From Streptomyces albofaciens JCM 4342 (GTDB taxonomy: Bacteria > Actinomycetota > Actinomycetes > Streptomycetales > Streptomycetaceae): a DNA stretch of 64,000 bases. The stretch spans positions 4,248,501 through 4,312,500 of the forward strand of contig NZ_PDCM01000001.1 of the NCBI RefSeq assembly GCF_008634025.1. Reading direction: 5' to 3'. The notes under the pieces were generated by a model. The model ran no database searches. It was given only the letters and a program-made list of their open reading frames with translations, and was not told where the DNA came from. Shown piece after piece: positions 1-10,321 of this stretch. Position 1 is the first letter of the stretch. Every line of letters starts with the position of its first letter. The translations under genes were made by a program, and so were the position numbers.

Positions 1-2
1 TG

Positions 3-3000
3 CTGACCGGCAACGCGGCGGCGGCCTTCGACGTGACCGGGGCCGTCGTGGCGGACGCCCTCGCGGGCACGGGCGGCACGGGGCCCGTACCGGCGCGGGT
101 GACGGCCGGCTCGGCGTTCTCCGTGCTCCACACCTCCGGCTCGACCGGGGAGCCCAAGGGCGTGACGGTGACGCACGGCGGCGTCGCCGCGCTGGCGGCG
201 GACCCCTGCTGGGGCGGCAGCGCCACCGGCCGGACGCTCTTCCACGCCCCGCACACCTTCGACGCCTCCCTCCTGGAGATCTGGGTGCCGCTGCTGAACG
301 GCGGCTGCGTCGTGGTGGCCCCCGCGGGCGTCGCCGACTCCGACCTGCTGACGGGCCTGGTCGCCGACGCGGGCCTGACGACGGTCCACCTGACGGCCGG
401 TCTGTTCCGGGTGCTGGCCCAGGAGACGCCGGAGTGCCTGGCCGGTCTGCGGCACGTCCTGACCGGCGGCGACGTGGTGCCCGCCGACGCCGTGGCGCGC
501 GTCGTCCGCGCCTGCCCGGACGTGGAGATCCGCCACTTGTACGGGCCCACCGAGACCACCCTGTGCGCGACCGTCCACCGGCTCCGGCCGGGCGCCCCGG
601 TGCCGGAGCCCCTGCCCCTGGGCGGCCCGCGCTCCGGCGTCCGCCTGTACGTCCTGGACGGCGGCCTGCGGCCCGCACCGGCCGGCGTCCCGGGCGAGCT
701 GTACGTGGCCGGGTCCGGCGTCACACGCGGCTATCTGCACCGGCCCGCCCGCACCGCCGAACGGTTCGTCGCCTGCCCCTACGGCGGGCGCATGTACCGC
801 ACCGGCGACCTCGTCCGCTGGAACGCCGACGGGCACCTGGAATTCCTCGGCCGCACCGACGACCAGGTCAAGATCCGCGGCTACCGCGTCGAGCCGGGCG
901 AGACGGCCGCCGTCCTGGCACGCTGCCCGGAGGCCGCCCAGGCGGCGGTCGCCGTACGGGAGGACACCCCGGGGCACAAGCGGCTGGTCGCGTACGTCGT
1001 CCCCGCGCGCCCCGGCGCCCCGGTCGCCGACGCCGTCCGGCGGTTCGCGGCCGCGCACCTGCCGGAGTATCTGCGGCCCGCCGCGACCGTCGTCCTGGAA
1101 CGGCTCCCGCTCACCCCGAACGGCAAGGTCGACCGGGCCGCCCTGCCCGCCCCGGACCCGGCTCCCGAGGCCGCCGACGGCCGGGCGGGCACGCCGCGCG
1201 AGGACCTCCTGTGCTCCCTGTTCGCCCAGGTGCTGAAGGTGCCCCGGGTCCGCCCGGACGACAGCTTCGTGACGCTCGGCGGCGACTCGCTGCTGGCCAC
1301 CCGGCTCGCGAGCCGCATCCGCACCGTTCTGGGCGTCGAAGTCTCCAACCGCATGCTGTTCGAGCAGCCGACCCCGGCACGGCTCGCCCGGCGCCTGGAC
1401 CGGCTCGGCGCCGCGCGCCCGGCGGTGGCGGCCCGCGCCGCGCGGCCCACACCGCTGCCCATGTCCTCCGCCCAGCAGCGGATGTGGTTCCTCGACCGGC
1501 TGGAGGGCCCGGACAGCGTCAACAACATCACGCTGTGCCTGCGGTTGCGCGGCGCGCTGGACCGGGCGGCGCTGGAAGCCGCCTGGCGGGACACGGCCGT
1601 ACGGCACGAGACGCTGCGCACGGTCTACGGGGAGGCGGACGGCGCTCCGTACCAGGAGGTCCTGGCGGAACCCGAGGTGTGCGCAGCGACCGTGGACGTG
1701 TCCGAGGAGCGGTTGCAGGACGCGCTCGCCGCCGAAGCGGGCCGGGGCTTCGACCTCACGGCCGCCCCGCCGTGGCGCGTCACCCTGTTCGCGACGGGCC
1801 CCGGCGAACACGTACTGCTCGTGGTGCTGCATCACATCTGCGCCGACGGCTGGTCGCTCGGCATCCTCGCCCGGGACCTGTCGGCCGCCTACACGGCGCG
1901 CGTCGGGGGACACGCGCCGGACTGGCCGCCGCTGCCCGTGCAGTACGCGGACTTCACGCTGTGGCAGCGCGAGCTGCTGGCGGGCGAGGAGGACCCGGCG
2001 AGCCTGTTCGGCGGCCAGCTCGCGTACTGGACCGGGGCCCTCGCGGACCTGCCGCACGAGCTGGACCTGCCCGCCGACCGGCCGCGCCCGGCCACCGCGA
2101 GCCACCGCGGCCGCACCCTGGCCGTCCGCACAACGGCCCGCACCCACCGGCGCCTGCTGGAGGCCACCCGGGAGTGCGGCGCCACCCTGCCGATGGTGAC
2201 GCGGGCCGCGGCCGCGGTGCTCTTCTCCCGGCTGGGCGCGGGCGACGACATCCCGTTCGGCGCGCCGGTCGCGGGCCGGGTCGACGAGGCCCTGGACGAC
2301 CTGGTGGGCTGCTTCCTGAACACGCTGGTGCTGCGTACGGACGTGCGCGGCAACCCCACGTTCGCCGAGCTGACCGGCCGGGTGCGCGAAGCCGACCTGG
2401 CCGCCTACAGCCACCAGGACCTGCCGTTCGACCGCCTGGTGGAAGTGCTGAACCCCGACCGGTCGCTGTCCCGGCAGTCGCTGTTCCAGCTCGGCTTCGC
2501 CTTCCAGAACACCCCGGACGCCGGACTCTCCTTCGCCGGGCTGACCGCGGCCCCCGAGCCGTGCGCGATCACCTCGACGCGGTTCGACCTCTCGCTCCTG
2601 CTGCGCGAGGGGCACGACGCGGACGGCGCCCCGGCGGGCCTGGTCTGCCACCTGGAGTACGCCACGGACCTGTTCGACGAGGACACCGTACGGGCGGTGG
2701 CGGACCGGCTGGTCCGCGTGCTGGAGCAGGCCGCGGACGATCCGTACGGACGGATCGGTGACCTCGACATACTGGACGGGGCCGAACGCCACCGGCTGCT
2801 GGCCGGCTGGAACGACACCGGGCGCCCGCTCCCGGACGGCACGCTCGTCGACCTCTTCCGGGCGCAGGCGGCCCGCACCCCGGACGCGGTGGCGCTGCGC
2901 TGCGGCTCCGACGCCGTGTCGTACGCCGAACTGGACGCGCGGACCGACCGGTTGGCGCGCCGCCTGACCGGTCGGGGAGTCGGCCCGGAGACCCGGGTCG

Positions 3001-4616
3001 GGCTGTGCCTGCCGCGCGGGGTGGACATGGTCGCGGCGATGCTGGCCGTGTGGAAGGCGGGCGGCGCGTACGTGCCCCTGGACCCGGACTATCCCGCGGA
3101 CCGGCTCGCGTACATGGTGGCCGACAGTGGCGCGGCCCTCGTCCTGGCCACGGCCGGCACCGCGGCCGGCATCCCGCCCGGAGCGGCGGTGGCGGAGCTG
3201 GACGCGGCGGCGGGCGCCATCGGCGGGGAGACCTCGGAGCCGCTCCAACGGCCCCTGGAACTCGACCGGTTGGCGTACGTGATCTACACATCCGGTTCGA
3301 CGGGCCGCCCCAAGGGCGTGGCCGTCCCGCACCGCGGCGTGGTCAACCTCGCGATGGCGCTGCGGCCGGTGCTCGGCGCGGGCGAGGGCGTGGCGGGGCT
3401 GCAGTTCGCGTCGTTCAGCTTCGACGCGGCGGTGATGGACGTGGCGGTCACGCTGGCCGCCGGCGGCACCCTGGTGATCGCCACCGGCCCGGAGCGCACC
3501 GACCCCGAGGCGCTGGCCCGCCTGGTCGGCGCCCACGGCGTCAGTACGGCGTGCATGGTGCCGTCCCTGCTCGGCATGCTCGACCCGGCGGCCCTGCCCG
3601 GGATACGGAACCTGGTCCTGGGCGCCGAGCGGCTGACCGCGGACCTGGCGAGCCGGTGGGCGGCGCGCACCCGGGTGTGGAACACCTACGGCCCCACCGA
3701 GACCACCGTGATCAGCACCGCCGTCCGGGTGGACCCGGGCACCGGCCCCCGGGACCGGCCGCCGCCCATCGGCCGCCCGGTCGACAACGTCCGCGCGTAC
3801 GTGCTCGACGGCGCCCTGCGCCCGGTCCCGGCCGGGGTGACCGGCGAGCTGTACACCGCCGGGCCCGGCCTGGCCCGCGGCTACGTCAACCGGCCCGCCG
3901 CGACCGCGGAACGCTTCGTGGCCTGCCCGTACGGCGGCCGCATGTACCGCACCGGCGATCTGGTGCGGTGGGGCGCCGACGGCGGGCTGGAGTTCCTGGG
4001 CCGCGCCGACGACCAGGTCAAGATCCGCGGGTTCCGGGTCGAGCCGGGGGAGATCGAGGCGGTGCTCACCGCGCACCCGGCGGTCGCCCGGGCCGTGGTG
4101 ACCGCCCGCGCGGACGGCACCGGCGACCGGCAGCTGATCGGCTACGTCGTCCCGGAGGAGCGCACCGACGGCGGACCGCCGCCGGACACGGACCCGCGGG
4201 TGCTGCGCGAGCACGTGGCCCGGTTCCTGCCGGGACACCTCGTCCCGGCGGCGATCGTGCCCCTCGAAGCGCTCCCGCTGACCCCGAACGGCAAGACCGA
4301 CCGCGCCGCGCTGCCCGCCCCGGACCGCGTACGCCCGCCGGCCGACCGCGGTCCCCGCACCGCCACCGAACACGCCGTCCACCGGATCTGGTCCCAGGTG
4401 CTGGGCCGCCCGGAGTTCGGCGTGCGGGAGAAGTTCTTCGACGCGGGCGGCACCTCGCTGAAGCTGATGGCCGTGCGCAGCGAACTCGCCCGGTTCAGCG
4501 GCCAGGACCTGCCGGTCGCGCTGTTCTTCGAGCACTCGACCATCGAGGCGATGGCCGAGACCGTCGACCGCCGCCGCCCGGTCCCCGTGGACGACGACCA
4601 CAGTCACGAGCTGTAG
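3..4616 (+). CDS. Non-ribosomal peptide synthetase, C-terminal part (A-T-C-A-T), 5' end outside window
   Basis: The reading frame is open to the left edge, so this is the tail of a larger NRPS. Domains in order (nt): adenylation 3-1130 ([24 protein letters not shown] motifs); carrier 1185-1400 (GGDSLL, Ser codon at 1287); condensation 1455-2790 with HHICADG; adenylation 2835-4320; carrier 4340-4560 (GGTSL, Ser codon at 4455). There is no thioesterase; the chain presumably passes to the next protein. Hand alignment to GrsA gives pocket residues D-A-L-H-L-G-L-L-C-K for the first A domain, one or two changes from the 4-hydroxyphenylglycine code. The second gives D-A-M-C-V-G-T-V-I-K, which I do not assign. 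The 50-nt gap to the next gene suggests co-transcription. Family certain; substrate inferred. Confidence 0.96.
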   Translation: MTGNAAAAFDVTGAVVADALAGTGGTGPVPARVTAGSAFSVLHTSGSTGEPKGVTVTHGGVAALAADPCWGGSATGRTLFHAPHTFDASLLEIWVPLLNGGCVVVAPAGVADSDLLTGLVADAGLTTVHLTAGLFRVLAQETPECLAGLRHVLTGGDVVPADAVARVVRACPDVEIRHLYGPTETTLCATVHRLRPGAPVPEPLPLGGPRSGVRLYVLDGGLRPAPAGVPGELYVAGSGVTRGYLHRPARTAERFVACPYGGRMYRTGDLVRWNADGHLEFLGRTDDQVKIRGYRVEPGETAAVLARCPEAAQAAVAVREDTPGHKRLVAYVVPARPGAPVADAVRRFAAAHLPEYLRPAATVVLERLPLTPNGKVDRAALPAPDPAPEAADGRAGTPREDLLCSLFAQVLKVPRVRPDDSFVTLGGDSLLATRLASRIRTVLGVEVSNRMLFEQPTPARLARRLDRLGAARPAVAARAARPTPLPMSSAQQRMWFLDRLEGPDSVNNITLCLRLRGALDRAALEAAWRDTAVRHETLRTVYGEADGAPYQEVLAEPEVCAATVDVSEERLQDALAAEAGRGFDLTAAPPWRVTLFATGPGEHVLLVVLHHICADGWSLGILARDLSAAYTARVGGHAPDWPPLPVQYADFTLWQRELLAGEEDPASLFGGQLAYWTGALADLPHELDLPADRPRPATASHRGRTLAVRTTARTHRRLLEATRECGATLPMVTRAAAAVLFSRLGAGDDIPFGAPVAGRVDEALDDLVGCFLNTLVLRTDVRGNPTFAELTGRVREADLAAYSHQDLPFDRLVEVLNPDRSLSRQSLFQLGFAFQNTPDAGLSFAGLTAAPEPCAITSTRFDLSLLLREGHDADGAPAGLVCHLEYATDLFDEDTVRAVADRLVRVLEQAADDPYGRIGDLDILDGAERHRLLAGWNDTGRPLPDGTLVDLFRAQAARTPDAVALRCGSDAVSYAELDARTDRLARRLTGRGVGPETRVGLCLPRGVDMVAAMLAVWKAGGAYVPLDPDYPADRLAYMVADSGAALVLATAGTAAGIPPGAAVAELDAAAGAIGGETSEPLQRPLELDRLAYVIYTSGSTGRPKGVAVPHRGVVNLAMALRPVLGAGEGVAGLQFASFSFDAAVMDVAVTLAAGGTLVIATGPERTDPEALARLVGAHGVSTACMVPSLLGMLDPAALPGIRNLVLGAERLTADLASRWAARTRVWNTYGPTETTVISTAVRVDPGTGPRDRPPPIGRPVDNVRAYVLDGALRPVPAGVTGELYTAGPGLARGYVNRPAATAERFVACPYGGRMYRTGDLVRWGADGGLEFLGRADDQVKIRGFRVEPGEIEAVLTAHPAVARAVVTARADGTGDRQLIGYVVPEERTDGGPPPDTDPRVLREHVARFLPGHLVPAAIVPLEALPLTPNGKTDRAALPAPDRVRPPADRGPRTATEHAVHRIWSQVLGRPEFGVREKFFDAGGTSLKLMAVRSELARFSGQDLPVALFFEHSTIEAMAETVDRRRPVPVDDDHSHEL

Positions 4617-4666
4617 CGCGGACCGGCCGCCAGGGAACCGGACCGCTTCGAGAATCGGAGAAGCAC

Positions 4667-7600
4667 ATGAGGACGGGTGACGTCGCGATCATCGGGGCTG
4701 CCGGGATCTTTCCCGACGCGGCGGACCTGGAGACGTTCCACGACAATCTGCGCGCGGGCCGCGACAGCGTCGGCGGGCCGGGACGCGCCCGGCTGCACGC
4801 CGGCGACGACCCCGGGGAACGCTATCTCGCCATGGGGTATTTGGACCGTATCGACCTCTTCGACCACGAGCTGTTCGGCATCCCGCGGCGCGAGGCCGAA
4901 CTGATGGACCCCCACCAGCGATTACTGCTCCAACTGACCCACCAGGCCATCGAGTCCGCCGGGTACGCCCCGGCCACGCTGCGCGGCTCGGCCGCCTCGG
5001 TGCTGCTCGCCGCCGTGGAAACCGGCCCCGACTGGGTGGCGGCGGAGACCGACCGGGACGTGGTCCAGCTGCTCGGCACCTCCACGGCCGCGCTCGCCGC
5101 CCGCCTCAGCTACCTCTTCGACCTCCAGGGGCCCGCCCTGGTGGTGGACACCGCGTGCAGCAGCGCGCTGACCGCGGTGCACCTCGCGGTCCGGCAACTG
5201 CGCGACGGTGAAGCGCCGCTGGCCATCGTCGGCGGCATCAACCTGCTGCCCCCGCCGGTCAGGAAGGCCGACTGGACGCCGCTGCCGGGGCTGGAGTCGA
5301 GCGACGAGCGGTGCCGCCCGTTCGACGCCGACGCCAACGGCATGACCGCGGGGGAGGGCGGCGGCATCGTCGTCCTGAAGCCGCTGTCCCGGGCGCTCGC
5401 CGACGGCGACAACGTGCTGGCCGTCCTCAAGGGCGTCGCCGTCAACCACAACGGCTACCGCGCCGCCACCATGGCCGCGCCGAGCCAGGCGGCGCAGGCC
5501 GCCGTGCTGGCCGAGGCCTGGCGGGACGGCGAAGTCGGTGCGGAGACCATCGGCTACGTCGAATGCCACGGCTCGGGCACCCCGCTCGGCGACGTGGTCG
5601 AGGTGGACGCGCTGCGCCGGGCGTTCACCGCCGCGGGCGTGACCGCCCCGCAGTGCGCGATCGGCTCGGTCAAGGCCAACATCGGGCACCTCGGCAACGC
5701 GGCGGCCATCGCCGGACTGTTCAAGGTCATGGCCGCGCTGCGGTACGGCGTCCACTACCCGGCCGTCAACTTCACCGCCCCCAACCCGCTGATCGACTTC
5801 ACCGGCCCGGTGTACGTGAACGACGCGCCGCGCCCCTGGCCGGACGCGCCGTCCGGCCGCCGCGCCGGGCTGAGCAGCTGGGGCATGACCGGCACCAACG
5901 TGCACGCCGTACTGGAACAGGCACCCGCCCCCGCCCCGCACGAGACCACCGCGCCGGACACCGAACTGGTCACCGTCTCGGCCCGCTCGGCCGCCGCCCT
6001 GGACCGCTACCGCACCCGGCTGGCCGCCTTCGCCGAGCGCACCGGCCAGCCCCTGCGGGCCGTCGCGCACGCACTCAACCGGGGCCGCGACGACCACCCG
6101 TACCGGCTGGCGGTGACCGCCACGACGACCGGCGAACTGGCCGCACGGCTGCGCGCGGCCGCCGTCCCCGAGGCACCCGCCCCCGACGCGCCGCGGCCGG
6201 TCCTGCTGTTCTCCGGGGACGCGCTCCTGGACGACGCGGCCTGGGCGCGGCTGTGCGCGGACTTCCCCGTACCGGTCGGCTGCGCGGAACTCGACGCCAC
6301 GACCCCCGACCCGGCGGGCCGCACCGTCGTGCGGCAGTACGCCCTCCACCGCGTGGCCGAGTCGCTGGGGCTCACGGACGCCGCCCTGATCGGCTCCGGG
6401 ACCGGCAACCTGACCGTCCGCGTCGCACGGGGCAGGCTCACGCTCGCCGAAGCGGTCGCCGAGGCCGCCGCGCGGCGGCCGGACCCGGCACCCGACCGGG
6501 CGCGGCTGGAGCCGGTGGCGGCGGGGCTGGCCCGCGACGGAGCGCTGCTCGTGGCGCTCGCCGGCGGGGGCGTCCTCGCACGCGAGACCGGCGCCCTCGT
6601 CCCGGACCTGCCCGTCGTGGACCTCGCCGGGGACGGCTCCCGCGCCGAGGTCCTGGCACGCCTCGGCCGCCTCTACACCCTGGGCGCCGCCCTCGACTGG
6701 GAGCGCCACTACCGCGGCACCGCCATCCGGCGCATCGAGGCACCGACGTACCCCTTCGAGCCGACCCGCTGCCCGTTCGGCCGCCCCCGCACCGAGCCGG
6801 CCGCCCCGTCCCGCCCCGCCGGGACCGCCCCGGCGGCGCCGTCCGGCCTCGCCGAGACCGAACGGCGCGTCGCCGCGGTGTGGGCGGACCTGCTCGACCG
6901 ACCCGACGCCGGGCCCGACTCCGACTACTTCATGCTCGGCGGCACCTCCCTCGTCGGCGTCGGGCTGCTGCGCCGCCTCCAGCAGGACTTCGGCGTACCG
7001 GTGACCTTCGCCGACCTGTACGCCCACCCCACGGTCCGCGCCCTCGCCGGACGGCTGCACGAACTCACCGCCGAGGCGCGCGGGAACGGCGCGCCCGCGG
7101 CGGTGCCGGACGACCGGCCGATCCCCCGGATCGGACGCGGCGGCCCGCTGCCGCTGTCCTTCGGCCAGGAACCCCTGTGGTACCTCGACCAGGTCAACCC
7201 GGGCAGCCCGCTCTACAACGTTCCCGCGCCCCTGCACCTGACCGGCCCGCTGGACACGGACGCCCTCCAGGACGCGCTGGCCGACATGGCCGCCCGGCAC
7301 GAGGTGCTGCGCAGCGTCTTCCTGACCGACGACGACAGCGCGCCGTACGTGGCGTTCACCGCGCCCGAACCGCTGCTCGCCGTCCTGGACGTGAGCCGGA
7401 TGCCCGAGGAGCAACGCGGCCCGCGGGTCCGTACCCTCATCCGGGACGCCGTCGCGCAGCCCTTCGACCTCACCCGCGACACCCTGCTGCGGGTACTGCT
7501 GATCAAGCGGGCCGCCGCGGACCACGTCCTCGTCCTGACCTTCCACCACACCGTCTTCGACGGCGGCTCCACCGCGCTGTTCACCCGCGACCTCGCCGAG

Positions 7601-10321
7601 TTCTACCGGGCCCGCAGCACCGGCACCGAGGCCCGGCTGCCCGAACTGCCCGTGCAGTACCAGGACTACGCCGCCTGGCAGCGCTCCCTGCCCGCCGGAC
7701 CGCGCTGGCGGCGCAGCCTGGACTTCTGGCGCGCGGAGCTGGCCGGTCTCGACCGCCCCGAACTGCCGCTGGACCGCCCGCGCCCGGACGTCCAGTCGTA
7801 CGACGGCGAAGTGCTCCCCTTCCTCATCGACGCCGAAAACGCCGAACGGGTACGGGAGTACAGCCGCCGGCACGGGGTCACCACCTTCGTCACCATGCTC
7901 GCCGTGCTCGACGCGCTGGTGCACCTGTGGTCCGGGCACCGCGACATCGTCATCGGCGTCGCCACCTCCGGGCGCGTCCACCCCGACCTCCAGGACGTCC
8001 TCGGCTACTTCAACAACCTCCCGCCGTTCCGCACCGACACCACCGCGGACCTGACCTTCGACGAGCTGGTAAGGCGGTGCGCGGGCACCGTCGCGGGCGT
8101 CCTGGACCACGAGGAGATCCCGGTCGCCCAGATCGTCTCGGCGGCCGGCGCCCGGCGCGACCTCGCCCGGCACCCGCTGTACGACGTGACGTACACCTAC
8201 CAGAACGTGCCGCAGTACGAAGGCGGCCTGGCCGGTGTGGAGATCTCCCGGTACGCGGACACCGACGTCGGCGGGGTGGTGCCGGGCACCGCGAAGTTCG
8301 ACCTGTCCTTCGGCATCGTGGACGCCGGCACCGGGCCGATGATCGGCGAACTCGACTACGCGACGGCCCTCTTCGACCGGGCCACCGCGGACCGCCTCGT
8401 ACGGTGGTTCCCCGAGCTGGTCGCGGCGGCGATGGCGGAGCCGGGGAGGACGCTGGGGGAGCTGGAGCCGGAAGGGGCGACGGGGGAGGCGCGGGCCGAG
8501 GCGCACGCGGTGTGCCCGGCGCCCGAGCCCGCTCCCGTACCGTCGTCCGCCCCGGAGCCGTCCCGTGCCACCGAACCCCCGGGGGACACCGAGGCGGTCC
8601 TGCGGAAGCTGTTCGGCGACCTGGTGGGCGGGACCACGGTCCGGCCCGACGACGACTTCTTCACCATCGGCGGGGATTCGGTCATGTCCATCCAGCTCGT
8701 GGCCCGCGCCCGCCGCGCCGGAGTGATGATCTCGCAGCGCGACGTCTTCGAGCACCGGACGGCCGCCGCGATCGCGGCGGTGGCCACGGCCGCGGCCGCG
8801 CCACCGCGCACCGAGGCGGACGGCGGGGCGGACCGGCGCATTCCGCTCACGCCGGTGATGCGGGAATTCGCCGGACGGGCGGGCATGCCGGGGCTGTTCG
8901 CGCAGACCGCGACCCTGGCCGTCCCCGCCGGAACGGACCCCGCCGTACTGGCCGCCGCTTTCCGGGCAGTGCGGGACCACCACGCGATGCTGCGGGCCCG
9001 GCTCGTGGGCGAGGCGGGCACCGACCCGGCCACCTGGGCGCTGACGGTGCCGGAAGCCGAAGCGGACGGCGCGGACGGTGCGGCCGCCCCGGTCCGCCGG
9101 GTGGACGCGGCGGAGCTCGGCCCGCGGGAGCTGGCCGCTCTCCTGGAAAAGGAGAGCCGGGCCGCGGCCGGGCGCCTCGATCCCCGCGCGGGCAGCACCG
9201 CGCAGCTGGTGCTGCTGGACCGGGGGACGGCCGAGGAGGGCCGGCTGCTGCTCGCCGTTCACCACCTCGTGGTCGACGTGCTGTCCTGGAAGGCCGTGCT
9301 GCACGATCTGGAGGCGGCGTACGAAGCCCTGGCCGCCGGTGAACCCGTGAGCCTCCCGCCCGTACCGACCTCCTTCGGACAGTGGGCGCGGACCCTGGCG
9401 TCGCTGGCGCGAACCGCGCAGTGGCAGGACGAACTACCCGCCTGGGAAAGCATTATGGCGCCTGGTGAGCCACTGCTCGGCGGCCGGGCCCTGGATGCCG
9501 CGCGCGACACGGTCACGCACGCCGGACACGTCTCCGTATCGCTGCCGGCCCCGGTGACCGCCGCGCTGCTCACCACCGTCCCGGCGGCCTTCTACTCCGG
9601 AACCGGGGACCTCCTGCTGGCCACCCTGGCCGCGGCGGTGGCCGCCTGGCGGACGGCGCGCGGCCAGGGCACCGGGCCGGTGCTGGTCGACGTGGAGGGC
9701 CACGGCCGCGAACCGCTCGGCGAGGACATGGACCTGTCCCGCACGGTGGGCTGGTTCACCTGCGTCTACCCCGTACGGCTGGACCCCGGCACGGCCGACC
9801 TGGCCGAGGTGCGGGCCGGCGGGCCCGCGGCGGGACACCTCGTCAAACGGATCAAGGAACAGCTCGGTGCCGTCCCCGGCAACGGCCTGGGCCACGGAGC
9901 CCTGCGCTACTTCGCCCCCGGCACCGGCAGCGCACTGGCCGGGCTGCCCGCCCCGTTGATCGGCTTCAACTACCTGGGCGGACTCCTCGGCGCGGGAACC
10001 GCCCCGGACGGCGGCTGGCGGCTGCTCGGACTGGGCGGCGAGATCGCGGAGCACACCGCCCTCGGCCACGCCCTGGAGACGTCCGGCACGGTCGTCGACG
10101 GGCCGGACGGGCCCGAACTGCACCTCGCCGTCACGGGCTCGCGCGACCTCGTGGACGAGAGCGCGGCCCGCGAACTGTGCCAGGACTGGGCCGCCCTGCT
10201 GACCGGGCTCGCGGCGTACGCCGACCGGCCCGGCGCGGGCGGGCACGTACCGTCCGACTTCCCGCTCGTCGCGCTGAGCCAGCGGCAGATCGAGCAACTG
10301 GAAGCGGGGATCGGGGAATGA
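4667..10321 (+). CDS. Hybrid PKS-NRPS: KS - degenerate AT - T - C - T - E
   Basis: The ATG at 4667 follows GGAG and opens with the KS start MRTGDVAIIG, giving 1884 aa. Ketosynthase at residues about 5-430 has all three catalytic residues (C164 in DTACSS, H301 in CHGSGT, H341 in NIGH). Residues about 505-680 align with an acyltransferase but are short, and the GHSxG nucleophile motif reads GSGTG (576-580), so Ser is gone. Then come a carrier (S761), a condensation domain (H960-H961, D965), a second carrier (S1338) and an epimerisation domain (HH at 1532-1533, TVGWFT motif). No adenylation domain lies between C and the second carrier. Both carriers therefore lack a visible cognate loading domain here. 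No reductive domains or thioesterase are seen. Confidence 0.93.
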   Translation: MRTGDVAIIGAAGIFPDAADLETFHDNLRAGRDSVGGPGRARLHAGDDPGERYLAMGYLDRIDLFDHELFGIPRREAELMDPHQRLLLQLTHQAIESAGYAPATLRGSAASVLLAAVETGPDWVAAETDRDVVQLLGTSTAALAARLSYLFDLQGPALVVDTACSSALTAVHLAVRQLRDGEAPLAIVGGINLLPPPVRKADWTPLPGLESSDERCRPFDADANGMTAGEGGGIVVLKPLSRALADGDNVLAVLKGVAVNHNGYRAATMAAPSQAAQAAVLAEAWRDGEVGAETIGYVECHGSGTPLGDVVEVDALRRAFTAAGVTAPQCAIGSVKANIGHLGNAAAIAGLFKVMAALRYGVHYPAVNFTAPNPLIDFTGPVYVNDAPRPWPDAPSGRRAGLSSWGMTGTNVHAVLEQAPAPAPHETTAPDTELVTVSARSAAALDRYRTRLAAFAERTGQPLRAVAHALNRGRDDHPYRLAVTATTTGELAARLRAAAVPEAPAPDAPRPVLLFSGDALLDDAAWARLCADFPVPVGCAELDATTPDPAGRTVVRQYALHRVAESLGLTDAALIGSGTGNLTVRVARGRLTLAEAVAEAAARRPDPAPDRARLEPVAAGLARDGALLVALAGGGVLARETGALVPDLPVVDLAGDGSRAEVLARLGRLYTLGAALDWERHYRGTAIRRIEAPTYPFEPTRCPFGRPRTEPAAPSRPAGTAPAAPSGLAETERRVAAVWADLLDRPDAGPDSDYFMLGGTSLVGVGLLRRLQQDFGVPVTFADLYAHPTVRALAGRLHELTAEARGNGAPAAVPDDRPIPRIGRGGPLPLSFGQEPLWYLDQVNPGSPLYNVPAPLHLTGPLDTDALQDALADMAARHEVLRSVFLTDDDSAPYVAFTAPEPLLAVLDVSRMPEEQRGPRVRTLIRDAVAQPFDLTRDTLLRVLLIKRAAADHVLVLTFHHTVFDGGSTALFTRDLAEFYRARSTGTEARLPELPVQYQDYAAWQRSLPAGPRWRRSLDFWRAELAGLDRPELPLDRPRPDVQSYDGEVLPFLIDAENAERVREYSRRHGVTTFVTMLAVLDALVHLWSGHRDIVIGVATSGRVHPDLQDVLGYFNNLPPFRTDTTADLTFDELVRRCAGTVAGVLDHEEIPVAQIVSAAGARRDLARHPLYDVTYTYQNVPQYEGGLAGVEISRYADTDVGGVVPGTAKFDLSFGIVDAGTGPMIGELDYATALFDRATADRLVRWFPELVAAAMAEPGRTLGELEPEGATGEARAEAHAVCPAPEPAPVPSSAPEPSRATEPPGDTEAVLRKLFGDLVGGTTVRPDDDFFTIGGDSVMSIQLVARARRAGVMISQRDVFEHRTAAAIAAVATAAAAPPRTEADGGADRRIPLTPVMREFAGRAGMPGLFAQTATLAVPAGTDPAVLAAAFRAVRDHHAMLRARLVGEAGTDPATWALTVPEAEADGADGAAAPVRRVDAAELGPRELAALLEKESRAAAGRLDPRAGSTAQLVLLDRGTAEEGRLLLAVHHLVVDVLSWKAVLHDLEAAYEALAAGEPVSLPPVPTSFGQWARTLASLARTAQWQDELPAWESIMAPGEPLLGGRALDAARDTVTHAGHVSVSLPAPVTAALLTTVPAAFYSGTGDLLLATLAAAVAAWRTARGQGTGPVLVDVEGHGREPLGEDMDLSRTVGWFTCVYPVRLDPGTADLAEVRAGGPAAGHLVKRIKEQLGAVPGNGLGHGALRYFAPGTGSALAGLPAPLIGFNYLGGLLGAGTAPDGGWRLLGLGGEIAEHTALGHALETSGTVVDGPDGPELHLAVTGSRDLVDESAARELCQDWAALLTGLAAYADRPGAGGHVPSDFPLVALSQRQIEQLEAGIGE

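Noticed and set aside
2835..4320. Substrate prediction for the second adenylation domain (D-A-M-C-V-G-T-V-I-K)
   Set aside because: The hand alignment is uncertain around the fourth position and the code does not match one I can recall with confidence.
3005..4666. Upstream extension of the KS protein frame into the NRPS gene
   Set aside because: The translated extension is Arg/Pro/Gly shadow sequence of the NRPS; the ATG at 4667 has GGAG and begins the KS domain directly.
4922..9304. A 1460-codon open frame on the minus strand inside the PKS-NRPS gene
   Set aside because: Antisense shadow of a GC-rich gene: composition is Arg/Gly/Val low-complexity, no domain motifs, and the plus strand encodes clear PKS/NRPS domains.
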